From: Caenorhabditis elegans
Taxonomy: Eukaryota; Nematoda; Chromadorea; Rhabditida; Rhabditidae
Reading direction: 5' to 3'
Assembly: GCF_000002985.6 (NCBI RefSeq)
Contig: NC_003279.8
Location: 1,736,001 to 1,800,000 of the forward strand
Length of the DNA stretch: 64,000 bases
A program made the position numbers and the translations under genes. The notes under the pieces are model-generated. The model saw only the letters and a list, made by a program, of their open reading frames with translations, made no database searches and was not told the DNA's origin. Shown one piece after another: positions 46,801-55,417 of the stretch (position 1 is the first letter of the stretch; each line of letters starts with the position of its first letter).

Positions 46801-49800
46801 AATCAATTTGAATTTTTAATTGTATGGCTGAAATTGCCGTTCGGCAATCGAATTTTCGGCAATTTCGGCAATCGCCTTACCGGTTGCCGAAAATTTCGAA
46901 AAGCGGCAATTGGCGAAATTGCCGGAAATTTTGAAAACCGGCAATTGCCGAAATTGCCGATTGCCGAAAATTTCCAAAACCGGCAATTGACGAAATTGCC
47001 GAGATTGCCGAAAATGTTGAAAACCGGCAAGTGCCGAAATTGCCGAGATTGCCGAAAATGTTGAAAACCGGCAATTGACGAAACTGCCGAGATTGCCGAA
47101 AATGTTGAAAACCGGCAAGTGCCGAAATTGCCGATGGGCGGAAACTTCCAAACCCGGCGATTGCCGAAATTGCCGAAAATTTCCAAAACCGGCAATTGGA
47201 GAAATTGCCGAGATTGCCGAAAATGTTGAAAACCGGCAAGTGCCGAAATTGCCGATGGGCGGAAACTTCCAAACCCGGCGATTGCCGAAATTGCCGAAAA
47301 TTTCCAAAACCGGCAATTGGAGAAATTGCCGAGATTGCCGAAAATGTTGAAAACCGGCAAGTGCCGAAATTGCCGATGGGCGGAAATTTCCAAACCCGGC
47401 GATTGCCAAATTGCAAAAAATTTTGAAAGCCGGCAATTGACGAAATTGCCGAAAATTTCCAAAACTGGCGAGTTCCGAAATTGCCGAAAATTTCCAAAAC
47501 CGACAATTGCCGAAGTTGCCAAAAATTTCCAAAACCGGCAATTGGATAAATTGCAGATTGCCGAAAATGTTGAAAACCGGCAATTGACGAAATTGCCGAT
47601 TTTTAATCGTTGTTAAAAGAAACACAATATTATAAAAATTAGAATAGAAACATAATTAGTGGAAAATTTCAAAATTTTTCTTTTTTTTCAGGAGGACTCG
47701 ATCTAAAAGCCCAAGAAGCAGCTCTTCGCTCGGGACCCGATGTCGTCGTTGCCACACCGGGACGTCTTATCGACCATTTGCACAACTCGCCGAGCTTCAA
47801 TTTGAGCAATATTGAGGTGAGCTGGGCGGAATTCTGAATTTTTTTGTGAAAAATAAGTTTAAATTTTAGAAAAAAACTTTTGCGGGATATTACAATTTTA
47901 ATCGAACGAAAATCGCATAGAATTTTTAAAGAAACATTTATGTAAAAAATTAAAAATTTAATTTTTTTAAATAAAATCTCTCAATTTAAAATTAAAAAGT
48001 AATTGGTAAATTTTTTTCGTAATGCCAAAAAAAATCGTAGATTCTTGGAAATTTTTGGTGAATTTCCAAATTTGGTTTTTTGTTAAATTTTGCACATTTT
48101 CGAACCCCTGAAGTTAGAATTAAAAAATTCCTATAAATTGAAAAATTGGGGAAAAGTTATATTTTCACAAAAAATCCAGAAAAAATCGTGCAAAAGTAAA
48201 TTTAAAAATTTGAACATTTGAAAAAAAAACCTTTTTTTTTCTGCAGTTTTAAAATTTCCCCTAAAAAATACTGCCAAAACCGGCAAATGCCGAAAATTCC
48301 CAAAACCGGCAAATGTCGAAAATTCCCAAAACCGGCAAATGTCGAAAATTCCCAAAACCGGCAAATGTCGAAAATTCCCAAAACCGGCAAATTTCGAAAA
48401 TTCCCAAAACCGGCAAATTTCGAAAATTCCCAAAACCGGCAAATGTCGAAAATTCCCAAAATCGGCAAATGTCGAAAATTCCCAAAACCGGCAAATTTCG
48501 AAAATTCCCAAAACCGGCAAATTTCGAAAATTCCCAAAACCGGCAAATGTCGAAAATTCCCAAAACCGGCAAATGTCGAAAATTCCCAAAACCGGCAAAT
48601 GTCGAAAATTCCCAAAACCGGCAAATTTCGAAAATTCCCAAAACCGGCAAATGTCGAAAATTCCCAAAATCGGCAAATGTCGAAAATTCCCAAAACCGGC
48701 AAATGTCGAAAATTCCCAAAACCGGCAAATTTCGAAAATTCCCAAAACCGGCAATTTCTGAAAAATTTCCAAAAAAAAAATTCTCCGCTTTTTCCGTTTT
48801 TTTTTTTAGTTTCTGCAGGTTTTCTTCAAAACTCCAAATATTCCCCCGAAAAAAAATTCCCGAAAAATCTGTAAAATTCCCAATTTCCAGGTTCTCGTAC
48901 TAGATGAAGCCGACAGAATGCTCGAAGAAGCGTTCCGTGATCAAATGAACGAGCTCATCCGTCTTTGTGCTCAAAACCGTCAGACTCTGCTCTTCTCGGC
49001 CACAATGACTGAAGAAATCGATGAGCTCGCGTCGATGTCGCTGCAAAAACCCGTGAAAATCTTCATCAACGAGAATACGGACACCGCGTTGAAACTTCGT
49101 CAGGAATTTATTCGAATTCGCGCGGGACGGGAGACTGATCGAGAGGCGATGGTGGCTGCTTTGGTGACAAGAACGTTCCAGACGAATACAATTGTATTTG
49201 TTAGAACTAAAAAAGATTGTCAAAGAATGCAGATTTTGTTGGGACTTCTTGGTATTAAAGTTGGACAAATGCAGTCGAGTCTTACACAGGGACAACGTAT
49301 CGAATCGCTGTCAAAGTTCAAAAAAGCTGAAATTGATGTGCTGGTGTCTACTGATTTGGCATCTCGTGGTCTTGATATTGAAGGTATCGGAAATTGTGTT
49401 CATTATTAAAGGTGGAGTACCGAAATTTGGAGACTTCGGTTTTTTAGACCTTTTTTAGATCCAAAATGGTCCAAAACAAGCAAATTTCGTAATGAGACGA
49501 CGTTCTGAAAATTTTTCAAAAAAAAATACGTTATGGCCGCTCAAAGATCCTTTAAATGCATATTTTGTGCCCGCAACGACCAAAAAACCGTAATAAAATG
49601 CCAAAATTTTTTTTTGTGGAAAAATGTCTGAGAAATTTAAAAACGGCGTTTCAAATCAGTTTTTTTTTTTTTAACCCCAATAAATATGGCCGTTATAACT
49701 TGAGTTTTTTATATTAAAGGAGAACTAACGGTTCGGACGATTTTGAACTTATAGACTCGAAATAAGCTCAAGTGAACGAATTTCGTGATGAAACTGCTCA

Positions 49801-52800
49801 AAAATTTTTCAAAAATTTTTAATGGCGGTTCAAAATTTTGAAAAAATTACACTGATTTTGGCTAAAATCACGAATTTAAATCACGAACCATTTTTCCGTG
49901 TCACATTGGCCCGAAGTTGGCTTTTTTTGGAATTATCGTCCTTTATTACATATATCGGTAGTTTATCTAATTTAATTTCGTCGATTAAATAACATTTAAA
50001 GCCGAATTGGTAACCAAAAATCATCGAAATTGGTTATCTATGGGCTTTAAATGTACTTTAATCGACGAAATTAAATGAGATAATCTACCAATATATGCAA
50101 TAAAAGACGATAATTCCAAAAAAGCCAACTTCGGGCCAATGTGACACGGAAAACTGGGAAAAATCGTGATTTTAGCCAAAATCAGTGTAATTTTTTCAAA
50201 ATTTTGAGCCGCCATAAAAAATTTTTGAAAAATTTTTGAGCAGTTTCATTACGAAATTCGTTCATTCGAGCTCATTTTGGGTATATAATAAAGAAAATTC
50301 GACTACACCACCTTTAAATAAAGTTGATTTTTCCAGGTGTTCAAACAGTAATCAACATGAATATGCCAAAATCAAAATCAAACTTTATCACCCGAAAGAA
50401 ATTGGCGAAAATTTCAAAATTGCCCTAAAAATCGTCAATTTAAGGGAAAAGTGTTTGAAAATTATATACAGAAGAAAAATCAAGAAAAACAGAAGAATTT
50501 AGCCAAAAAACGCAAAAATATCGAAAATGACGTCACTCATTCGAGCGGGAATTGAAAAAAAATCATATTTAAAATTTTATAAATTTTTTTTTAATTTTTA
50601 AAAAACATTTATATTCAGTCATGAGGGCCTATTTTCTGTCATTAAAAGAAAAAAATCTGGAAATCTGACGATTTTGAACGTATAGACCCAAAATGTGCTC
50701 AAATGAACGAATTTCGTAATAAAACTTTTCAAAAATCTCGAATTTCTGAAAAAAATTTTATGGCTGTTCAAAATTTCGAAAAAAAATTACCTGTTTTTAC
50801 CGAAAATCTCCAATTTTCAAAACTGCTCTGCAACACGGATCAGTTTTGAAAATTGGAGATTTTCGGTGAAAACAGGCAATTTTTTTCGAAATTTTGAACC
50901 GCCATAAAATTTTTTCAGAAATTCGAGATTTTTGAAAAGTTTCATTACGAAATTCGTTCAGTTGAGCACATTTGGGGTCTATACGTTCAAAATCGTCCAA
51001 ACCCATACACCTTCTTTCAATGTTGATTTTTCCAGGTGTTCAAACAGTAATCAACATGAATATGCCAAAATCAATCAAACAATACATTCATCGTGTCGGA
51101 CGTACTGCAAGAGCCGGAAAAGCGGGAAGATCAATCTCACTTGTGGGAGAAGACGAACGAAAATTGTTGAAAGAAATTGTGAATTCGAACGCCGATCGAA
51201 CACTGAAACAACGTCTTGTTGCACCGGAAGTCGTTGAAGCGTATAGAAGACGGATCGATGAGCTTGAAGAGACTATTCAACAGATTGATGAAGAGGATCG
51301 TGCTGAAAAAGAGCTTCGTATTGCTGAAGCTTCAATGGCGAAGACACAAAATGCACTGGAAGTTGGAGAGAATGGAGGTGCTCCGGCTGAGAGAAGAGTT
51401 TGGATGATGAAGGAGTCGCAAATTGGTTGGTGTTTTTGGATGATTTTACTGGAAAATTTCAATTTTCTGATTAAAAAAAAGCGTTGAAAAATTCGAAAAA
51501 CATTGATTGTTTTATTCTAAAAACTTTTTTTTTTAATTCGTAATAACTTTTTTAAAAATTCGATCGATTTTCTGAAAAAGTTCAAATTTTCTGAGAAAAA
51601 GCGTTGAAAAATTCGAAAAACATTGATTGTTTTATTCTAAAAACTTTTTTTTTTAATTCGTAATAACTTTTTTAAAAATTCGATCGATTTTCTGAAAAAG
51701 TTCAAATTTTCTGAGAAAAAGCGTTGAAAAATTCGAAAAACATTGATTGTTGTAAAAAATTAAATAAAAAAAATAATAATTCGTACTAACTTTAAATATC
51801 AAAAAATCGAAAACTTTTCTGAAAAAGTTCAAATTTTCTGAAAAAAAGTGGTGAAAAATTCGAAAAAAATTGATTGTTTTATTCTAAACATTTTTTTAAA
51901 AATTCGATCGCTTTTCTGAAAAAATTCAATTTTCTGAAAAAAAGCGGTGAAAAATTCGAAAAAAATTGATTGTTGTAAAAAATTAAATTTAAAAAAATTA
52001 AAATTCGTACTAACTTTAAATATCAAAAAATCGATAACTTTTCTGAAAAAGTTCAAATTTTCTGAAAAAAAGGTTTTAAAAACTGGATAATTACCATTTT
52101 TGACATTTCTTGAAAAAGCCCTCATTAAAATTTTTTTTGCCGTTTCAACAAAAATTGAGAAAATTCATGAAGAACTTTAATTTTCTGACTACTGATTATA
52201 ATTTTAAAAATCTTCGGAAAAAAAAACCGAAAAAAAAATTAATTTTTATATTCTACTTACTTGAAATTCGGAATAAAATTTAATCTCAAGAATCGATCGC
52301 TTTTCTGAAAAAATTCAAATTTTCTGAGAAAAAAATGTTTTTAAAAAATTGAAAACTTTCTTTATAATTAAATTTTAGATTACTTTTTCTGTTAAAAAAA
52401 TATAAATTATTTTTTATTTCAATTTCCCGATAAATCTGATTTTCAACCAAAAAAAAATTTCCTAAAATTTTCAGTTTCTGCCAATTGAAAAAATTCGAAA
52501 TATTAAAAAAAAAAGAAACTAAAAACCAGCGAAACCCCTTTGAAAATCCCTGAAAATTACAAATTTTAGCGCAAAAAGTCTTGGGCCAAATTTTCCGGAA
52601 AAAATTTTTTTGCACAAATTTTTTTTTCAAAGTCAACTTTTCTGAGAAAAAACGTTGAAAAATTCAAAAATCTCAAAAAATCGGCAGCTCTAGTAAAAAA
52701 TTTCAAGTTTAATTTTTTAATTTTTCTATAAAAATTTTTTTTAAAGATTACCTTTTATAAATCCTTGTTTCTTACTAGTTAATTTGCCGATAAAATTTAT

Positions 52801-54005
52801 TTTTCGACAAATTGACATCTGAAATTTAAAAGTTTTCTGGAAAAAAAGACATTCAAAACGTATTTCTATTTTTTTGTTGAAAAATTAATTGTTTTTAATC
52901 CAAAATAGTGATAAAAGCTGATTTTCTCAACATTTTTAATTATTGAAAATAAAAACGTTTAAAAAATTCAATATATACAGTAATTCTTATTTTTGAACCT
53001 TACCTTACAAAAAAAAACGCGAAAATTACAAATTTTTGCGCAAAAACACAAAAATGAAATTTTCAAAAAAAAATTCTAAAATTGCGGAAAAGCAGTGAAA
53101 AAGGGAAGAATTATTGAATAATTTTAATTTTCTGTGAAAAAACGTTTTAAATAATGAATTTTTCATAAAGAACGTCAATTTTAGACTACTGATTATTGTA
53201 AAAAATTTAAAAAATCTTCAAAGAAAAACCAACAAATTTTTTGAAAACTTTCGGAAAAGGAAATTTTAGATTACTTTGAAAAAAGTTTTTTTTTTTTGAA
53301 AAAAGTCTACAAAAATCCGTTTTTTTTTCCTTTAAAATCTTGATAATTAGCATAAATTAAATTTTTAAATTAGGTTTTAATGCAAAAAAGTGATAAAGTC
53401 CTAATTTTTTGAACATAAATGAGCCAAAATATATCGAATTTATTCTGTTGAAACTCGCTAAAAAATTTTAAATTCATTAAAAACCGCATTAATTTCCACA
53501 AAATTTTTTTTTTCGACGCATAATGAAATTTTCAAAAAAAAGTTCAAAAATTGCAGAAAAGCAGCGAAAACGCGAAGAAAAACGCCAAATGAAGGTTGAC
53601 GCTCGAAAGAAGGCTGAAGCCGCGAAGACTCCAGAAGACATTCAAATTGAGCACGAAGCAGCGTTCCACGTGAGAGCCGCCAAGCGAGCCCGTCACTCGA
53701 AGAACAAGAGAATCCGTGCCGTCGTTGAATCCGCTGGAACGAAAGGAGCTGGAAAAGCTGCTCAGAACAAGAAGAAGGCGTCCTCCAACTCGAAAACCTC
53801 GCTCAGAGATATTCCGCTCGTTAACGCCGGATCGCGTGGAGTTCAGAAGGCTCAGAAGGGTCAGAAGCCTGGTGCAAAGAAGGGATTCACGTCGGCGTTG
53901 GCTTCGGTCTCCAAGAAATCTGTGAAAGCAGCACGTCACGGACCGGAAGACTCGAAATTCCAGAAGGCTCGTGTCGCTCATCGCATGAAAACTAAGAAAT
54001 ATTAA
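31900..54005 (+). CDS. ddx-27: DDX27/Drs1-type DEAD-box RNA helicase
   Basis: Nucleolar RNA helicase; yeast Drs1 and human DDX27 act in large-subunit rRNA processing. Exons: 31900-32499, 33865-34069, 47692-47816, 48891-49383, 51036-51425, 53557-54005; 753 residues. Motifs: acidic N-terminus, Q motif ([10 protein letters not shown]), I ATGTGKT (about 207-213), Ia PTRELAIQ, Ib TPGRL, II DEAD (315-318), III SAT (346-348), [31 protein letters not shown] (493-500), then a Drs1-type coiled coil and a very basic tail. TTTCAG ends 13 bases before the ATG, suggesting trans-splicing. Intron 2 is 13.6 kb and contains two antisense transporter genes. Partial copies of exon edges lie in introns 1, 4 and 5. 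AATAAA is at 54137-54142. Confidence 0.96.
33172..33265 (+). pseudogene. Ghost copy of ddx-27 exon 1 end with donor
   Basis: CAACAGGCGTGTATTCCGGT-GGCACTTACTGGAAAGGT repeats the last 36 bases of exon 1 (32464-32499) plus donor GT and the following intron start (TTGCGGA-AATTTTTTTTT-GGAA). One coding base differs (GTCGCA to GTGGCA, synonymous for Ala-less change at Val). It abuts the foldback at 33258. Confidence 0.9.
33258..33800. repeat. Foldback element, about 540 bp (ddx-27 intron 1)
   Basis: TTAAAGGTGGAGTACCGAAATT at the left, ACACCTCCTTTAAAAA at the right; inner AAAATATAAATTACCAAAATAAGG pairs with CTTTATTTTGGTAATTTATA. Arms are moderately diverged. Confidence 0.85.
34085..35400. repeat. 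AT-rich degenerate tandem (ddx-27 intron 2 start)
   Basis: Recurring blocks AAAATCGGATTTATCTCG, TTAAATTTTCCGGAAATTTTGGCATTTTT and GGATAAAATTTATCAAAAAAATTG with about 170-220 bp spacing. No coding content. Confidence 0.75.
35542..39916 (-). CDS. MFS transporter 1, nested in ddx-27 intron 2
   Basis: Predicted 12-helix major-facilitator membrane protein of 407 residues. Exons in reading order: 39916-39494, 37709-37150, 35782-35542; phases agree (AC|T across the last junction). Seen: hydrophobic segments throughout, an N-domain loop [11 protein letters not shown] in the position of the MFS motif A (GxLaDrxGrr), and [20 protein letters not shown], resembling helix 5 of SLC22A18/TETRAN-type carriers. 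Substrate unknown. TTCAG at 39934-39938 lies 17 bases before the ATG, so trans-splicing is likely; that 5' stretch is also open (VTKTLA), so an upstream exon is possible. Transcribed against its host intron, tandem with a paralogue at 46561-43839. Confidence 0.88.
35935..36240. repeat. 34-bp tandem of GGCAAATCGGCAAATTGCCGG type
   Basis: Unit of 34 bp (landmark GGCAAATCGG at 35959, 35993 and on), about eight units alternating TTGCCGG and TTGACGG, in MFS transporter 1 intron 2. A more diverged continuation lies at 36400-36745. Open frames here are repeat artefacts. Confidence 0.93.
36400..36745. repeat. Diverged CGGCAAATCGGCAA array
   Basis: Units with TTGCCGGAATTGAAAATTTCC variants, bounded on both sides by CAGGGGTGGGCGGCAAACG-like or TTGCCGCCCACCCCTG edges, which recur at 35931, 41791 and 46066. 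Confidence 0.88.
37780..38552. repeat. Inverted repeat of about 770 bp
   Basis: Left ATTTTTCCTCACGAGGGACGAGGAAAAGTGG pairs with right CCACTTTTCCTCGTCCCTCGTGAGGAAAAAGT; inner arms GAGACCGCTGAGAAAGTTTTGAG and its complement near 38200. Lies in MFS transporter 1 intron 1 (37710-39493). Arms are over 90% alike by eye. Confidence 0.92.
38567..39022. repeat. Inverted repeat with element copy 5 in its loop
   Basis: TCATGTGATGTTGAAAAATGC-type left arm (38567-38665) pairs with GCAATTTTCAACATCACATGA at about 39001-39021. Between them sits short inverted-repeat element copy 5 plus about 90 bp of other sequence. Confidence 0.85.
38757..38920. repeat. Short inverted-repeat element, copy 5
   Basis: CCCATTACGGTTTGACCTAC to CCAAAATGGGACACTTTGGCACCACGTG. 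The core TTGACGTCAG retains TGACGTCA. Confidence 0.88.
39319..39467. repeat. Short inverted-repeat element, copy 6
   Basis: CACGTGGTGCCAGAGAGTCTCATTTG to AAGCCTGGCACCACGTG, reverse orientation, core TGACGTCA. Both CACGTG ends are intact. It lies 27 bp 5'-ward of the donor of MFS transporter 1 exon 1, inside the intron. Confidence 0.88.
40275..41145. repeat. Nested palindromes upstream of MFS transporter 1
   Basis: Outer arms: TTCAAGTAGTGTCGGAAAATT...TGACGTCATAAATGG at 40362-40417 pair with 41024-41085. Inner element 40418-41023 begins TTAAAGGTGGAGTACCGG and ends ACTCCACCTTTTTTAAA, with centre near 40705 (GGCCGAAAAAGC). Confidence 0.88.
41150..41690. other. Non-repetitive GC-richer island
   Basis: Holds a CTTCTTCGTCTTCTTC run (41431-41475), a GGCCGGCGGCGGGGCGGCGGG block (41570-41590) and CATATAAAAAGG (41635-41646). 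No complete gene seen in it. It lies 1.2-1.8 kb upstream of MFS transporter 1 and could be a promoter or a non-coding transcript. Confidence 0.4.
41790..41890. repeat. Short GGCAAATCGGCAAACCGG repeat
   Basis: Three units flanked by CAGGGGTGGGCGGCAAACG, the same boundary seen at 35931, 36641 and 46066. Confidence 0.85.
41969..42148. repeat. Short inverted-repeat element, copy 7
   Basis: CCGTGGTGCCAGCCAGGCTGTCCC to GACACTCTGACACCACGTGG; full length, core GTGACGTCAGCACC. Confidence 0.9.
42149..43189. other. Intergenic between the two transporter genes
   Basis: Holds a purine/pyrimidine-rich block (GGAGAGAATGAGAGGGAGAGAAGG at 42769-42794 and CTCTCTCTCTCTCTTTCTC at 42840-42858) and CGCGCACAGACACACGCG. 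The pyrimidine tract resembles worm promoter sequence and is about 2.9 kb upstream of transporter 1. No gene supported. Confidence 0.4.
43190..43370. repeat. Short inverted-repeat element, copy 8
   Basis: Contains an expanded C run of 14 (43243-43256) between the left arm and the GTGACGTCAGCAC core. Confidence 0.87.
43839..46561 (-). CDS. MFS transporter 2, nested in ddx-27 intron 2
   Basis: Paralogue of MFS transporter 1, 409 residues. Exons in reading order: 46561-46510, 46035-45884, 45497-45113, 45062-44710, 44126-43839; all junctions keep phase (ACA-G|GA, TCC-A|AC). The first exon encodes a hydrophilic N-terminus [38 protein letters not shown] aligns with [20 protein letters not shown] of its neighbour, which shows common descent; the exon counts differ (five versus three). 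Predicted multi-pass membrane carrier, SLC22A18-like, substrate unknown. No AG acceptor lies directly before the ATG, so the 5' end is less certain. Transcribed opposite to ddx-27. Confidence 0.85.
44488..44676. repeat. Short inverted-repeat element, copy 9
   Basis: AACGTGGTGTTGCCAGGCTG to TTTGACAACACGTG, core GTGACGTCAGCAC. Sits 34 bp beyond the donor of transporter 2 exon 4, in its last intron. Confidence 0.88.
46066..46440. repeat. Dispersed CGGCAAA/TTTGCCG repeat (transporter 2 intron 1)
   Basis: CTGGGCGGCAAACGATTTTTTCCGG at the left and GGCAAATCGGTGCTTTGCCGG at the right bracket AT-rich sequence. It fills the first intron of transporter 2. Confidence 0.75.
46835..47605. repeat. CCGGCAATTGCCGAAATTGCCG tandem array (ddx-27 intron 2 end)
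   Basis: Basic unit of about 38-42 bp. Within it a 121-bp higher-order unit with CCGATGGGCGG at 47131, 47252 and 47373. Ends about 85 bp before ddx-27 exon 3. Long open frames on both strands come from the repeat. Confidence 0.92.
48275..48765. repeat. 26-bp minisatellite (ddx-27 intron 3)
   Basis: About 19 units of AAAACCGGCAAATGTCGAAAATTCCC, varying mainly TGTCG versus TTTCG and one ATCGGC. Open in several frames for up to 218 codons, but the peptides are only unit translations. Confidence 0.95.
49408..50322. repeat. Truncated foldback plus complete foldback (ddx-27 intron 4)
   Basis: 49408-49560 is the left end of the GGTGGAGTACCGAAATTT family with no right arm. 49716-50322 is a full foldback (TTAAAGGAGAACTAACGG to CACCACCTTTAAA), centre near 50015, related to 12801-13324. 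Confidence 0.87.
50323..50428 (+). pseudogene. Ghost 5' edge of ddx-27 exon 5 with intact acceptor
   Basis: GTTGATTTTTCCAG and the next 38 coding bases (50337 on) match 51022-51073 exactly, then diverge after CCAAAATCAA. Read in phase from exon 4 it gives [16 protein letters not shown] and reaches TAA at 50426. It lacks motif VI. Sits right after the foldback ending 50322, as the true exon sits after the foldback ending about 51000. Confidence 0.93.
50664..51000. repeat. Short foldback before ddx-27 exon 5
   Basis: GACGATTTTGAACGTATAGACCC pairs with GGGTCTATACGTTCAAAATCGTC. Centre is near 50833 (TTTGAAAACTGCTCTGCAACACGGATCAGTTTTG). Same terminal family as 49716-50322 with a different core. 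Confidence 0.88.
51480..52135. repeat. 120-bp tandem repeat (ddx-27 intron 5)
   Basis: 51481-51600 and 51601-51720 appear identical over the full 120 bp. Shorter diverged units follow (GTGGTGAAAAATTCG, GCGGTGAAAAATTCG) to about 52130, and weaker relatives reach 52650. Confidence 0.93.
53053..53111 (+). pseudogene. Ghost 5' edge of ddx-27 exon 6, acceptor lost
   Basis: AATGAAATTTTCAAAAAAA, then ATTGCGGAAAAGCAGTGAAAAAGGGAAG, resembles 53522-53578 (ATTGCAGAAAAGCAGCGAAAACGCGAAG). The acceptor CAG is CGG here, and CGA has become the stop TGA. Confidence 0.8.
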
Positions 54006-54136
54006 ATCTCACGACGTTTTTTTTTTCTCTCAAATTTGTTAATTTTTTTATTTGTTGTTGTTGTTCTCCACCCTTTCCAATTTTTGTTTTAAAATTTCAA
54101 AATGTTCTTTTCATTGTTATCATCATTCGCCTTCTT

Positions 54137-54142
54137 AATAAA
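54137..54142 (+). terminator. Poly(A) signal AATAAA, ddx-27
   Basis: Canonical hexamer about 130 nt past the stop codon. Confidence 0.7.
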
Positions 54143-54204
54143 AAACACAGACAAAATAATTTCGACTACAAGCAATTTACTATTAGAAATGAATACTGTA
54201 AAAT

Positions 54205-54415
54205 ATTGAAGAAAAGCTTCGAAAACATTCGCATATTACGGAAACACAACATTCTGAGAATGCGTATTGCGCAATATGTTTGACGCGCAAAATAGCTCGT
54301 AGCGAAAACTACAGTAATTCTTTAAATGACTACTGTAGTTTTCGCTGCGAGATAATTTGCGCGTCAAGTATGTTGTGCAATACGCATTCTCAGAATATTG
54401 TGTTTCCGTAAAACA
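54205..54415. repeat. Compact foldback element (about 210 bp)
   Basis: ACGGAAACACAACATTCTGAGAATGCG pairs with CGCATTCTCAGAATATTGTGTTTCCGT; inner GCGAAAACTACAGTA pairs with TACTGTAGTTTTCGC around TTTAAATGA. Confidence 0.92.
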
Positions 54416-54504
54416 TTATTCTTTTGGAAAGAACTTTTGAAATTCACAATAGGTTCTAAACAGGCAAAAAAAGGCGGGAAACGATTTTTTCCGGATTTTT
54501 TTTA

Positions 54505-55228
54505 CAATAAATTGCCCATTTTTGCCCCTTTTAATAGTTTTTGATGGTTTAAACCTAAATTTTTGAATTCTCCATAAATGAATTACCCGTTTTCAACAAA
54601 TTTTGACCTTTTATAAAAATATTTTTGACAATTTTTTCAGCCATCTTGGGCAAAAAAAATTGGGCAAAAATTTGGGCAAAAAATGTTTTTTTTAATGTTC
54701 CAAACAACTAGAAATTGAAAAAAGTAAATTTTTAAAGGTTTTGAAGTAATTTTTTGAGTCCTCTTACTACAAAATTAACCATTTTAGAGGAGTTTCAAGA
54801 TTGTAAATTTTTGCAATAAAGTGCTCATTTTTGCCACTTTTTGATAGTTTTTGATGGGTTAAACCTAGATTTTTTGAATGCAGCATATATGAATTAGCCG
54901 TTTTCAACAAATTTAGACAACTTTTTATTTTTGCCCAATTTGTTTTCTGTCCTTTTTTTTGGGCAAAAATTTTTTTTTAATGTTCGAAATCACTAGAAAT
55001 TGAAAAAGGGCAATTTTTTATGTTTCGGAGTAATTTTTTGAGTCCTCTAACTTCAAAATTAACCATTTTAGAGGAGTTTCAAAATTGTGATTTTTTACAA
55101 AAATCGCCCATTTTTGCCACTTTTTAAAATTTTTTGACGGGTTAAACCTAGATTTTCTGAATTCAGCATATATGAATTACCTATTTTCAACAAATTTAGA
55201 CAACTTTTTATTTTTGCCCAATTTTTTT
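54505..55228. repeat. Triplicated block of about 300 bp
   Basis: TTTTTGAT/CGG-TTAAACCTAGATTTT-TGAATTC and GAATTA-CCGTTTTCAACAAATTTAGAC blocks recur near 54545, 54855 and 55138. Units diverged; no coding content. Confidence 0.82.
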
Positions 55229-55417
55229 GTTCCAGTTTTCGCAACAATTTACCAAACCTTAAAATTTGTTATCAAAAGTGATAATTGTTGCGGTTTTCTT
55301 TTGATCTCTTATCACTGTTCATATTATTTCCCATACTTTATTATTCTGTTTTTTTTTTAATTTTAAATTTCATATTTCCATGAAAAATCATTCATTATTC
55401 AATCTACACCTATCTGA

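Noticed and set aside
46803..47625. Open frames up to 269 codons on the minus strand and 100 on the plus
   Set aside because: Translations of the CCGGCAATTGCCG array; several frames are open at once.
48131..48903. Long open frames (up to 218 codons) on both strands
   Set aside because: They are translations of the 26-bp tandem unit and lie in a ddx-27 intron; no start or splice context.
50236..50502. 88-codon plus-strand frame as an independent gene
   Set aside because: It is foldback DNA plus the ghost edge of ddx-27 exon 5.
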